DNA from: Alphaproteobacteria bacterium
Lineage (GTDB): Bacteria; Pseudomonadota; Alphaproteobacteria; Thalassobaculales; Thalassobaculaceae
Direction of reading: 5' to 3'
Assembly (NCBI GenBank): GCA_024742275.1
Contig: JANSYS010000016.1
Span: 42,926-106,925, forward strand
Length of the DNA: 64,000 bases
Shown here: piece after piece, positions 49,307 to 58,633 of the stretch
Numbering within the stretch: the stretch's first letter is position 1
Layout of the letters: the number at the start of each line of letters is the position of its first letter
Program-made: the position numbers and the translations under genes
The notes under the pieces: generated by a model
Told to the model about the DNA's origin: nothing
Databases searched by the model: none
What the model saw: only the letters and a program-made list of their open reading frames with translations

Positions 49307-51421
49307 TTATCCGTCCGTCCCGGTCGCCGCGGCGCCAGTCCCATCGCCAGGGCGCTTCGGAAGCACGAAGGCCTCCGTACACTCGGCCATCGTCTTGGAC
49401 GCCCGGCTGATCGGGTCGGTCATGTAGAAGTTATCGACCGGATAGGCAAACGGTGCGCCGTCCATGCTGCCGGCCTTACCGAAGTCGCCCCATTCGGCGG
49501 CTTCGATCGTATCGATCGCCGCGAAGGTCGGATGGTCCTGCCGCAGCGCCGCCCGAACGTCGTCCAGCGTCGTGAACGGAAGTGTCTTGCCGACCGCCTC
49601 GGACAGGGCGCGAACGATCTTCCAGTCCTCGCGCGCCTCGCCCGGCGGGAACGCGGCGGAAACGCCCATCTGCACCCGGCCTTCCGTGTTGACGTAGAGC
49701 CCGTCCTTCTCGGTATAGGCGGCGCCGGGCAGGATCACGTCGGCGCCATGGGCGCCGCGGTCGCCGTGGTGCCCCTGATAGACCACGAAGGCGTCGCCGA
49801 AATCGCCGTCGACCTCGTCCGCGCCGAGCAGATAGACCAGTTTCACGTCCCCGGACTTCGCACCGGCGACGATTCCCGCCACGTCGCGGCCACCCTCGCC
49901 CGGCAGGAAGCCCATATCCAGGCCGGCCACGCGGGAGGCGGCCGTGTGCAGGACATTGAAGCCGTTCCAGCCGGGAACCTCGTTGCCCTCCTCGTCCTGC
50001 GACGCCGCGACGATCATGCCGGTGTCGTCGGCGATCTTGCGCGCGGCGGCGAGAACGGCGGCGCCGTCCTCCCGGGCCAGCGCGCCCATGCCGACGATGA
50101 GCATCGGCCGCTTGGCGTCCTTCAGGACCTTGGCGAAGGCGTGGCTGCCGTCCGCGACCTCGGCCAGGGTCTTCGGCCCCGCGCCCAGATGCTCGACGTC
50201 GTAGGTCAGGTCGACGGGGGCGCCGATCATCCCGATCGAGATCGGACCCTGGAGCCACCGCTTGCGGATGCGGGCGTTGACCAGCGACGCCTCCCAGCGC
50301 GGGTTCGTCCCGATCAGCAGAAGCGCATCGGCCCGTTCGATACCGGCGATTGTCGTATTGAACACGTAGCCGGCGCGCGGACCGCCGCCGATCTTTGCGC
50401 CGTCCTGCCGGCAGTCGATGTTGCCGGACCCGAGAGCGCCCATCAGCCGCTTCAGCGCGTACATCGATTCGGCGTCGACCGTGTCTCCTGCGATGGCCGC
50501 CATTTGGCCGCCGGACACCCCTTTCATCGCACCGGCCACGGCGGCAAACGCCTCCGGCCAGGACGCGGGCTGAAGCTTACCGTCCTTGCGGACATAGGGC
50601 CGATCAAGACGCTGGCGCTTGAGCCCGTCGCAGGCGTAGCGCGTCTTGTCGGAGATCCATTCCTCGTTCACGTCCTCATGCAGGCGGGGCAGGACGCGCA
50701 GGACCTCGGATCCCCGGGCGTCCACCCGGATGTTGGAGCCGACCGCGTCCATCACGTCGACCGTCTCCGTCTTCTTCAGCTCCCAGGGACGGGCGACGAA
50801 GGCGTAAGGCTTGGACGTCAACGCGCCGACGGGGCACAGATCGATCACGTTTGCCGAGAGCTCGCTGTCGATCGCCTTCTCGAGATACGTGGTGATCTCG
50901 GCATCCTCGCCCCGGTTCAGCATCCCCATATCGGTCACGCCGGCGATCTCGGTAGAGAACCGGACGCAGCGGGTGCAGTGGATGCAGCGGGTCATGATCG
51001 TCTTGACCAGCGGGCCCATGTGCTTGTCCGTGACCGCCCGCTTGTTCTCGTCGTAGCGCGACGAGTGGAAACCGTACCCCATGGCCTGGTCCTGCAGATC
51101 GCATTCGCCGCCCTGGTCGCAGATCGGGCAATCCAGCGGGTGGTTGATCAGCAGGAACTCCATCGTGCCCTTCTGGGCTTTTCGTGCGACTTCCGACTTG
51201 GTGTGGATCACCATGCCGTCGCCCGCCGGGAAGGCGCAGGACGCGATCGGCTTCGGCGCCTTTTCCATCTCGACCAGGCACATGCGGCAGTTGCCCGCGA
51301 TCGACAAGCGGTCGTGGAAGCAGAACCGCGGCACTTCGGCGCCCGCAGCTTCACAAGCCTGCAGTACCGTCGATCCGGCGGGGACCTCGACCTCAACTCC
51401 GTCGACTGTCAGCTTCGGCAT
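49307..51421 (-). CDS. nuoG: NADH-quinone oxidoreductase subunit G
   Basis: Large iron-sulfur subunit of the peripheral arm. The 704-residue protein begins [20 protein letters not shown], a 2Fe-2S domain with [14 protein letters not shown], the His/Cys 4Fe-4S site [20 protein letters not shown] and [14 protein letters not shown], then a molybdopterin oxidoreductase-like domain lacking the cofactor. It ends in an Ala/Gly/Thr-rich tail. It lies between nuoF and nuoH. Confidence 0.97.
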   Translation of the reverse strand: MPKLTVDGVEVEVPAGSTVLQACEAAGAEVPRFCFHDRLSIAGNCRMCLVEMEKAPKPIASCAFPAGDGMVIHTKSEVARKAQKGTMEFLLINHPLDCPICDQGGECDLQDQAMGYGFHSSRYDENKRAVTDKHMGPLVKTIMTRCIHCTRCVRFSTEIAGVTDMGMLNRGEDAEITTYLEKAIDSELSANVIDLCPVGALTSKPYAFVARPWELKKTETVDVMDAVGSNIRVDARGSEVLRVLPRLHEDVNEEWISDKTRYACDGLKRQRLDRPYVRKDGKLQPASWPEAFAAVAGAMKGVSGGQMAAIAGDTVDAESMYALKRLMGALGSGNIDCRQDGAKIGGGPRAGYVFNTTIAGIERADALLLIGTNPRWEASLVNARIRKRWLQGPISIGMIGAPVDLTYDVEHLGAGPKTLAEVADGSHAFAKVLKDAKRPMLIVGMGALAREDGAAVLAAARKIADDTGMIVAASQDEEGNEVPGWNGFNVLHTAASRVAGLDMGFLPGEGGRDVAGIVAGAKSGDVKLVYLLGADEVDGDFGDAFVVYQGHHGDRGAHGADVILPGAAYTEKDGLYVNTEGRVQMGVSAAFPPGEAREDWKIVRALSEAVGKTLPFTTLDDVRAALRQDHPTFAAIDTIEAAEWGDFGKAGSMDGAPFAYPVDNFYMTDPISRASKTMAECTEAFVLPKRPGDGTGAAATGTDG

Positions 51422-51449
51422 CGTGCTCTCTCCCGACCTGTCCTGGCCG

Positions 51450-52754
51450 TTATTCCGCCGCCTGGGCGGTCGTGGTGACCGGTTCGCCCGCTTTATGGGC
51501 CGCGATCCGGCGCTCCATCTCCGGCCGGAAATGCCGGATCAGTCCCTGGATCGGCCACGCTGCGGCGTCGCCAAGCGCGCAGATCGTATGCCCCTCGACC
51601 TGGCGGGTCACCTCTTCCAGCGTGTCGATCTCCTCTACATCCGCCTCGCCCCGCACCATGCGCTGCATCACCCGATACATCCACCCCGTCCCCTCTCGGC
51701 ACGGGGTGCATTGGCCGCAGCTCTCATGCTTGTAGAAGGCGCTGAGCCGCGCGATCGCCTTGACCACGTCGGTCTGCTTGTTCATGACGATGACCGCCGC
51801 CGTGCCGAGCCCGGAGCGAACCTCGCGCAGCGAATCGAAGTCCATAAGGATGTCGTCACAGGTCGACTTCGGCATGAGCGGGACCGAGGATCCGCCCGGA
51901 ATCACTGCGAGCAGGTTGTCCCAGCCGCCGATAACGCCGCCGGCATGCTTCTCGATCAGTTCCTTGAGCGGGATGCCGAGTTCTTCCTCGACATTGCAGG
52001 GATTGTTCACATGGCCGGAGATCGAGAAGATCTTCGGACCGGAATTCTTCGGCCGACCGATACCGGCGAACCACTCGGCCCCCCGGCGCATGATCGTCGG
52101 CGTCACCGCGATCGACTCGACGTTGTTCACCGTGGTCGGGCAACCGTACAGGCCGACACCGGCCGGGAACGGCGGCTTCAGGCGAGGTTGCCCCTTTTTG
52201 CCTTCCAGCGACTCCAGCAGCGCAGTCTCCTCGCCGCAGATGTAGGCGCCCGCGCCACGATGCAGGAAGACGTCGAAGTCGTACCCCGACCCGCAGGCGT
52301 TCTTGCCGATGAGGCCGGCGTCATAGGCCTCGTCGATCGCCCGCTGAAGGGCGGCGGCCTCGTTGTAGAACTCGCCCCGGATGTAGATATAGGCGGCGGA
52401 AGCGCGCATCGCGTAGCCGCCGACCACGCAGCCTTCGATCAGCTTGTGCGGATCGTGGCGCATGATCTCCCGGTCCTTGCAGGTCCCGGGTTCGGACTCG
52501 TCGGCGTTGACCACGAGGTAGTGCGGTTTGTCCTTCACTTCCTTCGGCATGAAGGACCATTTCAGGCCGGTCGGAAAACCGGCGCCGCCACGGCCGCGCA
52601 GGCCAGACGCCTTGATCACCTCGACGATGTCCTCCGGGGACATCGCCAGGATCTCCTTGGTGTTGGACCAATCGCCCCGCTTGCGCGCGCCGGCGAGGCT
52701 CGGGTCGAACCAACCATAGAGGTTCGTGAAGATACGATCTTCGTCCTTCAGCAT
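51450..52754 (-). CDS. nuoF: NADH-quinone oxidoreductase subunit F
   Basis: NADH- and FMN-binding subunit with cluster N3. The 434-residue protein has [20 protein letters not shown] (nucleotide loop), [40 protein letters not shown] and the cluster motif [13 protein letters not shown]. The ATG at 52754 ([14 protein letters not shown]) lies one base past the nuoE stop codon region; an upstream in-frame start at 52814 lies inside nuoE. Confidence 0.97.
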   Translation of the reverse strand: MLKDEDRIFTNLYGWFDPSLAGARKRGDWSNTKEILAMSPEDIVEVIKASGLRGRGGAGFPTGLKWSFMPKEVKDKPHYLVVNADESEPGTCKDREIMRHDPHKLIEGCVVGGYAMRASAAYIYIRGEFYNEAAALQRAIDEAYDAGLIGKNACGSGYDFDVFLHRGAGAYICGEETALLESLEGKKGQPRLKPPFPAGVGLYGCPTTVNNVESIAVTPTIMRRGAEWFAGIGRPKNSGPKIFSISGHVNNPCNVEEELGIPLKELIEKHAGGVIGGWDNLLAVIPGGSSVPLMPKSTCDDILMDFDSLREVRSGLGTAAVIVMNKQTDVVKAIARLSAFYKHESCGQCTPCREGTGWMYRVMQRMVRGEADVEEIDTLEEVTRQVEGHTICALGDAAAWPIQGLIRHFRPEMERRIAAHKAGEPVTTTAQAAE

Positions 52755-52755
52755 C

Positions 52756-53427
52756 TCAGTCGTCTCCGCCGGCAGATGCCTGTTTCTCGGCGAACCAGGG
52801 CGGAACGCCGTCACTGTCCTTCAGGGAAACCAGCGAGGTCGGGCCATCCTTGGACATGGAGCCGCGACGCCCCGCCATCGATCCGACGGCCGGCACGTTG
52901 CCGGCCTTCAGGTCGTCGATCAGCTTCGCCGTCAGGTCGTAGTCAAGATCCTCGTAAACGTCATCGTTCACCTGCACGACAGGCGCGTTGGCACAGACGC
53001 CGAGGCACTCCACTTCGAGCAAGGTGAACTGACCATCCGCCGTGGAGGTGAAGTTCTTCGACAGGCCGAGTTTGTCCTTGATGCAGCGCATCACGTCGTC
53101 AGATCCCCGCAGCCAGCACGGCGTCGTGGTGCAGGCCTGGAGGAACCACTTACCCACCGGCGCGAGATTGAACATCGTGTAGAAGGTCGCAACCTCGAGC
53201 ACCCGGATGCGCGGCATGTCCAGCGTTTCGGCAATCGCATCGATCGCCTTCAACGGGATCCAGTTGTCGTGTTGCCGCTGCGCCAGATCGAGCAGCGGAA
53301 TCACGGCGCTCGCCTGACGGCCTTCCGGATATTTCGCGACGATGGTCGCGATCTTGGCCTTGCTGTCATCCGTCCAGGCGAAGCTGTCCGGCTGCTGATG
53401 AGCCTCGGCGATCGGTTTGGTACTCAT
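52756..53427 (-). CDS. nuoE: NADH-quinone oxidoreductase subunit E
   Basis: Thioredoxin-like 2Fe-2S subunit (cluster N1a). The 223-residue protein has [20 protein letters not shown], then the four cluster cysteines in [11 protein letters not shown] and [22 protein letters not shown]-terminal tail of about 45 residues beyond the fold ends in SAGGDD, typical for alphaproteobacterial NuoE. Its start overlaps the nuoD stop (ATGA). Confidence 0.96.
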   Translation of the reverse strand: MSTKPIAEAHQQPDSFAWTDDSKAKIATIVAKYPEGRQASAVIPLLDLAQRQHDNWIPLKAIDAIAETLDMPRIRVLEVATFYTMFNLAPVGKWFLQACTTTPCWLRGSDDVMRCIKDKLGLSKNFTSTADGQFTLLEVECLGVCANAPVVQVNDDVYEDLDYDLTAKLIDDLKAGNVPAVGSMAGRRGSMSKDGPTSLVSLKDSDGVPPWFAEKQASAGGDD

Positions 53428-54602
53428 CGGTCGATCTCCCCGAACACGATGTCGAGCGAACCGATGATCGCCACCGTGTCCGCCAGCATGTGCCCGCGCC
53501 CCAAAAAGTCCATCGCGGCCAGGAATGCGAACCCAGGCGCGCGGATCTTGCAGCGGTATGGTTTGTTCGAGCCGTCTGAAACCAGGTACACGCCGAACTC
53601 GCCTTTCGGCGCCTCGACGGCGGTGTAGGTGTCGCCCTCGGGCACGTGGTAGCCCTCTGTGTAGAGCTTGAAATGGTGGATGAGCGCTTCCATCGAGCGT
53701 TTCATCTCGCCGCGTTTCGGCGGCGTGACCTTCTTGTCAGTCGCCTTCACCGGCCCGTCCGGCATCGTCTCGATGCATTGGACGATGATCTTGAGCGACT
53801 GGCGCATCTCCTCCACCCGGACCAGATACCGAGCATAACAGTCGCCGGTCTTGCCGATCGGAATATCGAAGTCGAACTCGTCATACGAATCGTACGGCTG
53901 GGCAGTCCGTAGATCCCAGGCCGCGCCCGACCCGCGGAGCACCGGCCCTGAGAATCCCAGATCGAGGGCCTCCTCGCGCGTCACGACGCCGATGTCGACA
54001 GTGCGCTGCTTGAAGATTCGGTTATTGGTCAGAAGGCTTTCCAGGTCGTCGATGAACTTCGGGAAGTTATCGGCCCAGGTCTTGATATCTTCGAGCAGCC
54101 CCGCCGGCAGGTCCTGATGCACGCCGCCCGGGCGGAAATACGCCGCATGCAGACGCGCCCCGGACGCCCGCTCGTAGAACTCCATGAGCTTCTCTCGCTC
54201 CTCGAAGCCCCACAGAAGCGGCGTCATGGCGCCGACGTCGAGTGCAAAAGTCGTGATGTTCAGCAGATGGTTCAGGATGCGGCCGATCTCAGCGTACAGA
54301 ACACGGATGTACTGGCCGCGCTTCGGCACCTCCAGTCCGAGCAGCTTCTCCACCGCGAGCGCGTAGGCATGTTCCTGATTCATCGGCGCGACATAGTCGA
54401 GCCGATCGAAATAGGGCACCGCCTGGAGGTAGGTCTTGTGCTCGATCAGCTTCTCGGTGCCGCGGTGCAGCAAACCGATATGCGGATCGGCCCGCTCCAC
54501 GACCTCCCCGTCCATCTCCAGCACGAGACGCAGAACTCCGTGGGCCGCCGGATGCTGGGGCCCGAAGTTCATGGTGAGCGGTTTGATCTGCGATTCGGCC
54601 AT
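53424..54602 (-). CDS. nuoD: NADH-quinone oxidoreductase subunit D
   Basis: 49-kDa-type subunit that helps form the quinone site. The 392-residue protein has [70 protein letters not shown] and the C-terminal [20 protein letters not shown] with [16 protein letters not shown], all family hallmarks. nuoC and nuoD are separate genes here; the nuoC stop shares a base with the nuoD start. Confidence 0.97.
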   Translation of the reverse strand: MAESQIKPLTMNFGPQHPAAHGVLRLVLEMDGEVVERADPHIGLLHRGTEKLIEHKTYLQAVPYFDRLDYVAPMNQEHAYALAVEKLLGLEVPKRGQYIRVLYAEIGRILNHLLNITTFALDVGAMTPLLWGFEEREKLMEFYERASGARLHAAYFRPGGVHQDLPAGLLEDIKTWADNFPKFIDDLESLLTNNRIFKQRTVDIGVVTREEALDLGFSGPVLRGSGAAWDLRTAQPYDSYDEFDFDIPIGKTGDCYARYLVRVEEMRQSLKIIVQCIETMPDGPVKATDKKVTPPKRGEMKRSMEALIHHFKLYTEGYHVPEGDTYTAVEAPKGEFGVYLVSDGSNKPYRCKIRAPGFAFLAAMDFLGRGHMLADTVAIIGSLDIVFGEIDR

Positions 54603-55252
54603 CAGCTTGCCGCCTCTTCCCCGGTCTTCTCGTCGGCCTTCTCATCGCCCGGCAGCAGCGACCGCGCGCCTTCCCACGGACTCAGGAAATCGAAATTGCG
54701 GAATTCCTGCACCAGCTTCACCGGCTCGTAGACCACCCGCTTCTGCTCGTCGTCGTAGCGGACTTCTACGTAGCCGGTCAGCGGGAAGTCTTTCCGCATC
54801 GGATGCCCCTCGAACCCGTAGTCGGTCAGGATTCGGCGCAGGTCCGGATGTTCGGAAAAGAAGATGCCGAAGAGGTCCCAGGTCTCGCGCTCCCACCAAT
54901 TGGCCGAACTGAAGACAGCCGTCGCCGACGGAACGGGCGTGTTCTCGTCGGTCGCCGTCTTCAGGCGGATGCGCGTGTTCTGACTGATGGAGAGGAGATT
55001 GTAGACGACGTCGAACCGCGGCTCTCGCTCCGGAAAATCGACGCCGCAGACATCCATCAGCGCCTTGAATTGGCACTGGTTGTCATCCCTGAGGAACGTC
55101 AGGACCTTGATCAGGTTGTTCGATGCGCAGCGCAGCGCCAGCTCGCCGTTGCCGACCGTCACGTCGCTGACGTCATCGCCGAGCTGCGTCTCGATGTATC
55201 CGGCCAGATCCTTGAGCGCGGATGTCGTCTCGTTTGGCGTCGCCGTCTCCAT
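54602..55252 (-). CDS. nuoC: NADH-quinone oxidoreductase subunit C
   Basis: 30-kDa-type peripheral subunit. The 216-residue protein has [40 protein letters not shown] (family signature, about residues 123-142) and [20 protein letters not shown], then a polar Glu/Lys-rich tail. It lies between nuoB and nuoD. Confidence 0.96.
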   Translation of the reverse strand: METATPNETTSALKDLAGYIETQLGDDVSDVTVGNGELALRCASNNLIKVLTFLRDDNQCQFKALMDVCGVDFPEREPRFDVVYNLLSISQNTRIRLKTATDENTPVPSATAVFSSANWWERETWDLFGIFFSEHPDLRRILTDYGFEGHPMRKDFPLTGYVEVRYDDEQKRVVYEPVKLVQEFRNFDFLSPWEGARSLLPGDEKADEKTGEEAAS

Positions 55253-55319
55253 GTCGTCGCTCGCCTCGTCCTTGCTGTTTAGCGGCGGGAACCCGCCTGC
55301 ATCCTTCTAGAGCCCGCGA

Positions 55320-55859
55320 TCAGCGGGCGATCGTCGCGGTCCGGCGGATCTTCCGCTGAAGCTGCATCACTCCATAGAGCAAAGCTTCTGCGGTCGGCGG
55401 GCACCCGGGTACGTAGATGTCGACGGGCACGATACGGTCGCACCCCCGCACCACCGAATAGGAGTAGTGGTAGTAGCCGCCGCCATTGGCGCAGGACCCC
55501 ATGGAAATCACCCATCTCGGCTCGGCCATCTGGTCGTAGACCTTGCGCAGGGCGGGCGCCATCTTGTTCGTCAGCGTGCCGGCGACGATCATAACATCCG
55601 ACTGGCGCGGGCTCGGGCGGAAGATCAGCCCGAACCTGTCGAGATCGTAGCGGCTGGCCGCTGTGTGCATCATTTCGACAGCGCAGCAGGCAAGGCCAAA
55701 GGTCATCGGCCATAGCGAACCGGTGCGGGCCCAATTGAAGAGCTTGTCCGCCTGGGCGATGACGAATCCCTTCTCCTGAAGCTCGTCACCGACGGCCGAG
55801 AGAACCGCATCCTGGTCGCTGCCCTGCGGCAGCGGGCGGTCGGACTGCATCACTCCCAT
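55320..55859 (-). CDS. nuoB: NADH-quinone oxidoreductase subunit B
   Basis: Subunit carrying cluster N2, the electron donor to quinone. The 179-residue protein has [20 protein letters not shown] (tandem Cys), [40 protein letters not shown] and [20 protein letters not shown]. The start at 55859 (MGVMQSD) was preferred because GGGAG lies seven bases upstream; an ATG at 55850 would form TGATG with the nuoA stop. The gene overlaps the end of nuoA. Confidence 0.96.
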   Translation of the reverse strand: MGVMQSDRPLPQGSDQDAVLSAVGDELQEKGFVIAQADKLFNWARTGSLWPMTFGLACCAVEMMHTAASRYDLDRFGLIFRPSPRQSDVMIVAGTLTNKMAPALRKVYDQMAEPRWVISMGSCANGGGYYHYSYSVVRGCDRIVPVDIYVPGCPPTAEALLYGVMQLQRKIRRTATIAR

Positions 55860-56215
55860 TCCAGGGCTCCCTTCTTCCACTCGTAGACGAAGCCGATCGT
55901 CAGAACCCCGAGGAACGCCATCATCGACCAGAAGCCGAACAACCCGATATCGCCAAGGGACACCGCCCACGGGAACAGGAAGGCCACCTCGAGGTCGAAA
56001 ATGATGAAGAGGATCGCGACCAGATAGAACCGGACGTCGAACTGCCGACGCGAATCGTCGAATGCCTCGAAACCGCACTCGTAGGCGGAGAGCTTCTCCG
56101 AATCGGGTCGCTGCGTACCGACGATCAGCGACGCCACGACGATGACGACGGCAAGGCCGACGGCGATCATAAGGAATACCAGGATAGGCAGGTATTCGGT
56201 CAGCATGGCGTCCAT
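55850..56215 (-). CDS. nuoA: NADH-quinone oxidoreductase subunit A
   Basis: Three-helix membrane subunit at the front of the nuo operon. The 121-residue protein has the family motifs [20 protein letters not shown] (Cys on the quinone-site loop), [20 protein letters not shown] and [20 protein letters not shown]. It begins the 14-gene nuoA-N run on the minus strand. The promoter must lie in the roughly 220 bases before tRNA-Asp; I could not place it with confidence. Confidence 0.96.
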   Translation of the reverse strand: MDAMLTEYLPILVFLMIAVGLAVVIVVASLIVGTQRPDSEKLSAYECGFEAFDDSRRQFDVRFYLVAILFIIFDLEVAFLFPWAVSLGDIGLFGFWSMMAFLGVLTIGFVYEWKKGALEWE

Positions 56216-56439
56216 GGGGAAGTCCCCTTTTGTCTCTACGGCTTTAGCGCCGTTTCCTGCGGTCCGTCAAAACGGTCGAAACCCGCTCCGCACAATGCGG
56301 CGGACTATAGTGCGGTGCAACCCGTTTCGGAAGGCCGTTGGTCAAAATCCGGGCGCGGCCAAAACGCGCGGATCCGGACGGGGCGCAACGGAAACGCGCC
56401 CGATCCTGGACCGGTCCGAAACAAAGGGTTGTCGGAGGA

Positions 56440-56516
56440 TGGCGGGAGTGACGGGACTCGAACCCGCGGCCTCTGGCGTGACAGGCCAGCGCTCTAACCG
56501 ACTGAGCTACACCCCC
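56440..56516 (-). tRNA. tRNA-Asp (anticodon GTC)
   Basis: Minus-strand cloverleaf of 77 bases with encoded CCA. The acceptor GGGGGTG pairs with CACTCCC (one G-U), the anticodon stem CTGGC/GCCAG encloses the loop with GTC, and the T loop TTCGAGT is present. Flanking intergenic stretches (56216-56439 and 56517-56752) show no gene. Confidence 0.95.
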
Positions 56517-56752
56517 TCCGGGCGACGACCGAGCCGCTGAGAGAACCAAGCGGTCCGGCGCGTCGAGGCGCGTTGTGTACGCGCTCCCCCTGGGGCTGTC
56601 AACAACCCTGAAAGCGGTTTTTTCCGGAACCCCATTTTCGCTTGTGGCCATACCTGACCGCCCCCCTTTTCCCCGCATCCTCAACCGGAGCAAATCGGGT
56701 TAGACTGAACGCGTGACGTTACGCCAGCCTCGCGGGGGCAAGTTTGGACCAG

Positions 56753-57172
56753 ATGACACCCGGCGACTACGAGCGCCTTCTCAAGCTGATCAATATGCTC
56801 GGCAGCGACAGCGACGGCGAGGTGGTGAACGCTGCCGGCGCGATCAATCGGCTGTTGAACGCCCACGGGCTCGCCTGGAGCGACATCCTACTCCCACGAA
56901 AACTGCTGCCGGTGCGGGCGAACGCCCCGGAGGATGCCGATGTGGCGGCGGACGCGCCTGCTTCGGAAGATATCGGTCCTCCACCGCTCGGCCAGGCGAC
57001 GCCGCAACAGATGTACGACTTCCTCATGGCCAGCGGTCATGTCTCGACCGAGACCAAGCGCGATATCAGACGTCATGCCGACGCCGTCCGGAACGGGAGA
57101 ATCAGTCCGGAGGTCCGAGGCGAACTGCAGACTATGTACAACTACGCCATTCTCCGCCGCACATATATCTGA
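56753..57172 (+). CDS. Hypothetical protein upstream of the DUF2161 gene
   Basis: About 139 residues, not recognised. The N-terminal half is helical, LKLINMLGSDSDGEVVNAAG and INRLLNAHGLAWSDILLPRK, a pattern that resembles the DUF2786-type helical segment found in some phage and chromosomal proteins. An acidic Ala/Pro linker follows, then MYDFLMASGHVSTETKRDIR and a helix ending NYAILRRTYI. The start is uncertain: an in-frame TTG lies nine bases upstream of the ATG at 56753. It is 21 bases from the next gene on the same strand, suggesting one transcript between two tRNA genes. Confidence 0.6.
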   Translation: MTPGDYERLLKLINMLGSDSDGEVVNAAGAINRLLNAHGLAWSDILLPRKLLPVRANAPEDADVAADAPASEDIGPPPLGQATPQQMYDFLMASGHVSTETKRDIRRHADAVRNGRISPEVRGELQTMYNYAILRRTYI

Positions 57173-57193
57173 CCGGACGCCGAGACGAATCAG

Positions 57194-57883
57194 ATGAAGG
57201 AGTCAGATCTCTACGCGCCGGTGAAACGCTTCCTCGAAGCGCGGGGTTTCGACGTCAAGGCGGAGATAAGGGGCTGCGATGTGGTGGCCCGCCTGCCCGA
57301 TCCCGACTCCCCGCCCCTGATTGTCGAACTGAAGACCGTCTTCTCGCTCGATCTCATACTCCAGGGCATAGACCGGCAACGGATGGCGGACGACGTCTAC
57401 ATCGCGGTTCCCGCCCCGGACACCGTCGCCAAACGGCGCAACTGGCGAAGCCGTCGTCGCGCGGTCATTCGTCTCTGCCGCCGGCTGGAACTCGGTTTGA
57501 TGCTGGTCACCCCGAGCCAAGCCGATGCGGCACGCGCGGTTGACGTCTTGGTCGAGCCGGACCCCTACAGGCCACGCCCGGATCGGAAAGCCAGGCATCG
57601 TCTGACGACCGAATTCACGCGCCGCGACGGAGATCCCAACATCGGCGGGATCTCCCGGCGAACGATCATAACGGCCTATCGTCAGGAGGCGCTTCGCTGC
57701 GCCGCTTGCCTGGAATCGGGTCCCCGGCCTGTCGCCGAGATCCGCAGCGAATCGCAGGTCGAACGTGCCGCCGCAATCCTGCAGAGGAACTACTACGGAT
57801 GGTTCGCTCGCGAGAAACGCGGTGTCTACCGGCTGACAGAGAGAGGAGCCGCAGACCTTTCCAGCAATCGCGGACAGGTCTAA
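57194..57883 (+). CDS. DUF2161 family protein, putative PD-(D/E)XK phosphodiesterase
   Basis: A 229-residue protein of a family annotated as a putative PD-(D/E)XK-type nuclease. The catalytic-type pattern is visible: Asp in IRGCDVVARL (about residue 29), then PPLIVELKTVF with Glu and Lys spaced as ExK (about residues 45-47), after the N-terminal helix SDLYAPVKRFLEARGFDVKA. A basic middle region and a C-terminal winged-helix-like segment (ISRRTIITAYRQEALRCAAC, then RNYYGWFAREKRGVYRLTER) may bind nucleic acid. True substrate and role are unknown. It is a chromosomal family in Alphaproteobacteria, so a defence role should not be assumed. Confidence 0.78.
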   Translation: MKESDLYAPVKRFLEARGFDVKAEIRGCDVVARLPDPDSPPLIVELKTVFSLDLILQGIDRQRMADDVYIAVPAPDTVAKRRNWRSRRRAVIRLCRRLELGLMLVTPSQADAARAVDVLVEPDPYRPRPDRKARHRLTTEFTRRDGDPNIGGISRRTIITAYRQEALRCAACLESGPRPVAEIRSESQVERAAAILQRNYYGWFAREKRGVYRLTERGAADLSSNRGQV

Positions 57884-57941
57884 CGGACAGGCTGCGGAAG
57901 CGTCCGCAGCCCAGGAGTCCCTGAAACGATAGCGGAGTCTG

Positions 57942-58017
57942 TGGTGGGCGGTGACGGGTTCGAACCGCCGACCTAGCGGGTGTAAACCGCTCGCTCTCCC
58001 AGCTGAGCTAACCGCCC
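57942..58017 (-). tRNA. tRNA-Val (anticodon TAC)
   Basis: Minus-strand cloverleaf of 76 bases including CCA. Acceptor GGGCGGT pairs with ACCGCCC; anticodon stem AGCGG/CCGCT encloses TTTACAC with anticodon TAC; T loop TTCGAAC. It lies between the DUF2161 gene and the hupB terminator. Confidence 0.95.
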
Positions 58018-58060
58018 CCCAGAACAGGCTGCACTTTGGCACAGCCGCGGCAGCGCCGAA

Positions 58061-58095
58061 AATGAAAACGCCAGCCTCCCTGAGAAGGCTGGCGT
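58061..58095 (-). terminator. Intrinsic terminator after hupB
   Basis: A ten-pair perfect stem, ACGCCAGCCT (58068-58077) and AGGCTGGCGT (58086-58095), with an eight-base loop. On the minus strand it is followed by TTTTCATTTT. It lies about 20 bases after the hupB stop. Confidence 0.9.
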
Positions 58096-58116
58096 CTCAA
58101 AGACCAGGAAACCGTC

Positions 58117-58389
58117 TTAGTTGACGGCGTCCTTCAGTCCTTTGCCCGGCTTGAACTTCGGCAGCTTGGAAGCCGGAATGTTGATCTTTTCGCCGGTCCG
58201 CGGGTTGCGGCCCTCGCTGGCGGCGCGCGCAGCGACGGAGAAGGTACCAAAACCGACGAGACGGACATCGCCGCCCGACTTCAGAACACCGGTGATCGAA
58301 TCAAACACCGCGTCAACAGCTTTGGCCGCATCGGACTTGGAGAGGTCGGCCGCCTCAGCGACCTGAGCAATAAGATCATTCTTGTTCAC
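58117..58389 (-). CDS. hupB: DNA-binding protein HU
   Basis: Abundant nucleoid protein that bends DNA without sequence preference. The 90-residue protein begins [20 protein letters not shown], has [20 protein letters not shown] in the beta region and the DNA arm [20 protein letters not shown], then [10 protein letters not shown]. It lies downstream of lon in the same orientation, with about 245 bases and the lon terminator between, so it has its own promoter. Confidence 0.97.
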   Translation of the reverse strand: MNKNDLIAQVAEAADLSKSDAAKAVDAVFDSITGVLKSGGDVRLVGFGTFSVAARAASEGRNPRTGEKINIPASKLPKFKPGKGLKDAVN

Positions 58390-58576
58390 GTTAAGAGCCC
58401 CCCAATGTGGCTGGGTAAATCATAAGCGGCGCGTCGTCCTAGCAACGCATGCGGGGCAGACTCTATGCCGCACATTCCGCGTCCGTCAACTTTCCTGAGG
58501 AGCAGAATTCAAGGTTTTCTGCGGTTTTCGAGCTTGACTTCAAGGCCAAACCGCTTCGCCACCACCAAAAACGCAA

Positions 58577-58606
58577 ACCGGCCGCTCCATAATCGGAGCG
58601 GCCGGT
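58577..58606 (-). terminator. Intrinsic terminator after lon
   Basis: A perfect twelve-pair stem, ACCGGCCGCTCC (58577-58588) and GGAGCGGCCGGT (58595-58606), with a six-base loop; on the minus strand it is followed by TTTGCGTTTTTGG. It lies about 28 bases after the lon stop. The rest of 58390-58576 shows no gene and must hold the hupB promoter. Confidence 0.85.
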
Positions 58607-58633
58607 CCGTCATTTGAGAAAAAAACGAAAGGA

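Noticed and set aside
43043..51478. Very long plus-strand open frames opposite nuoN-nuoM, nuoL and nuoG (hundreds of codons).
   Set aside because: They mirror the codon pattern of real nuo genes in GC-rich DNA and encode His/Arg/Gly-rich low-complexity strings with no family resemblance.
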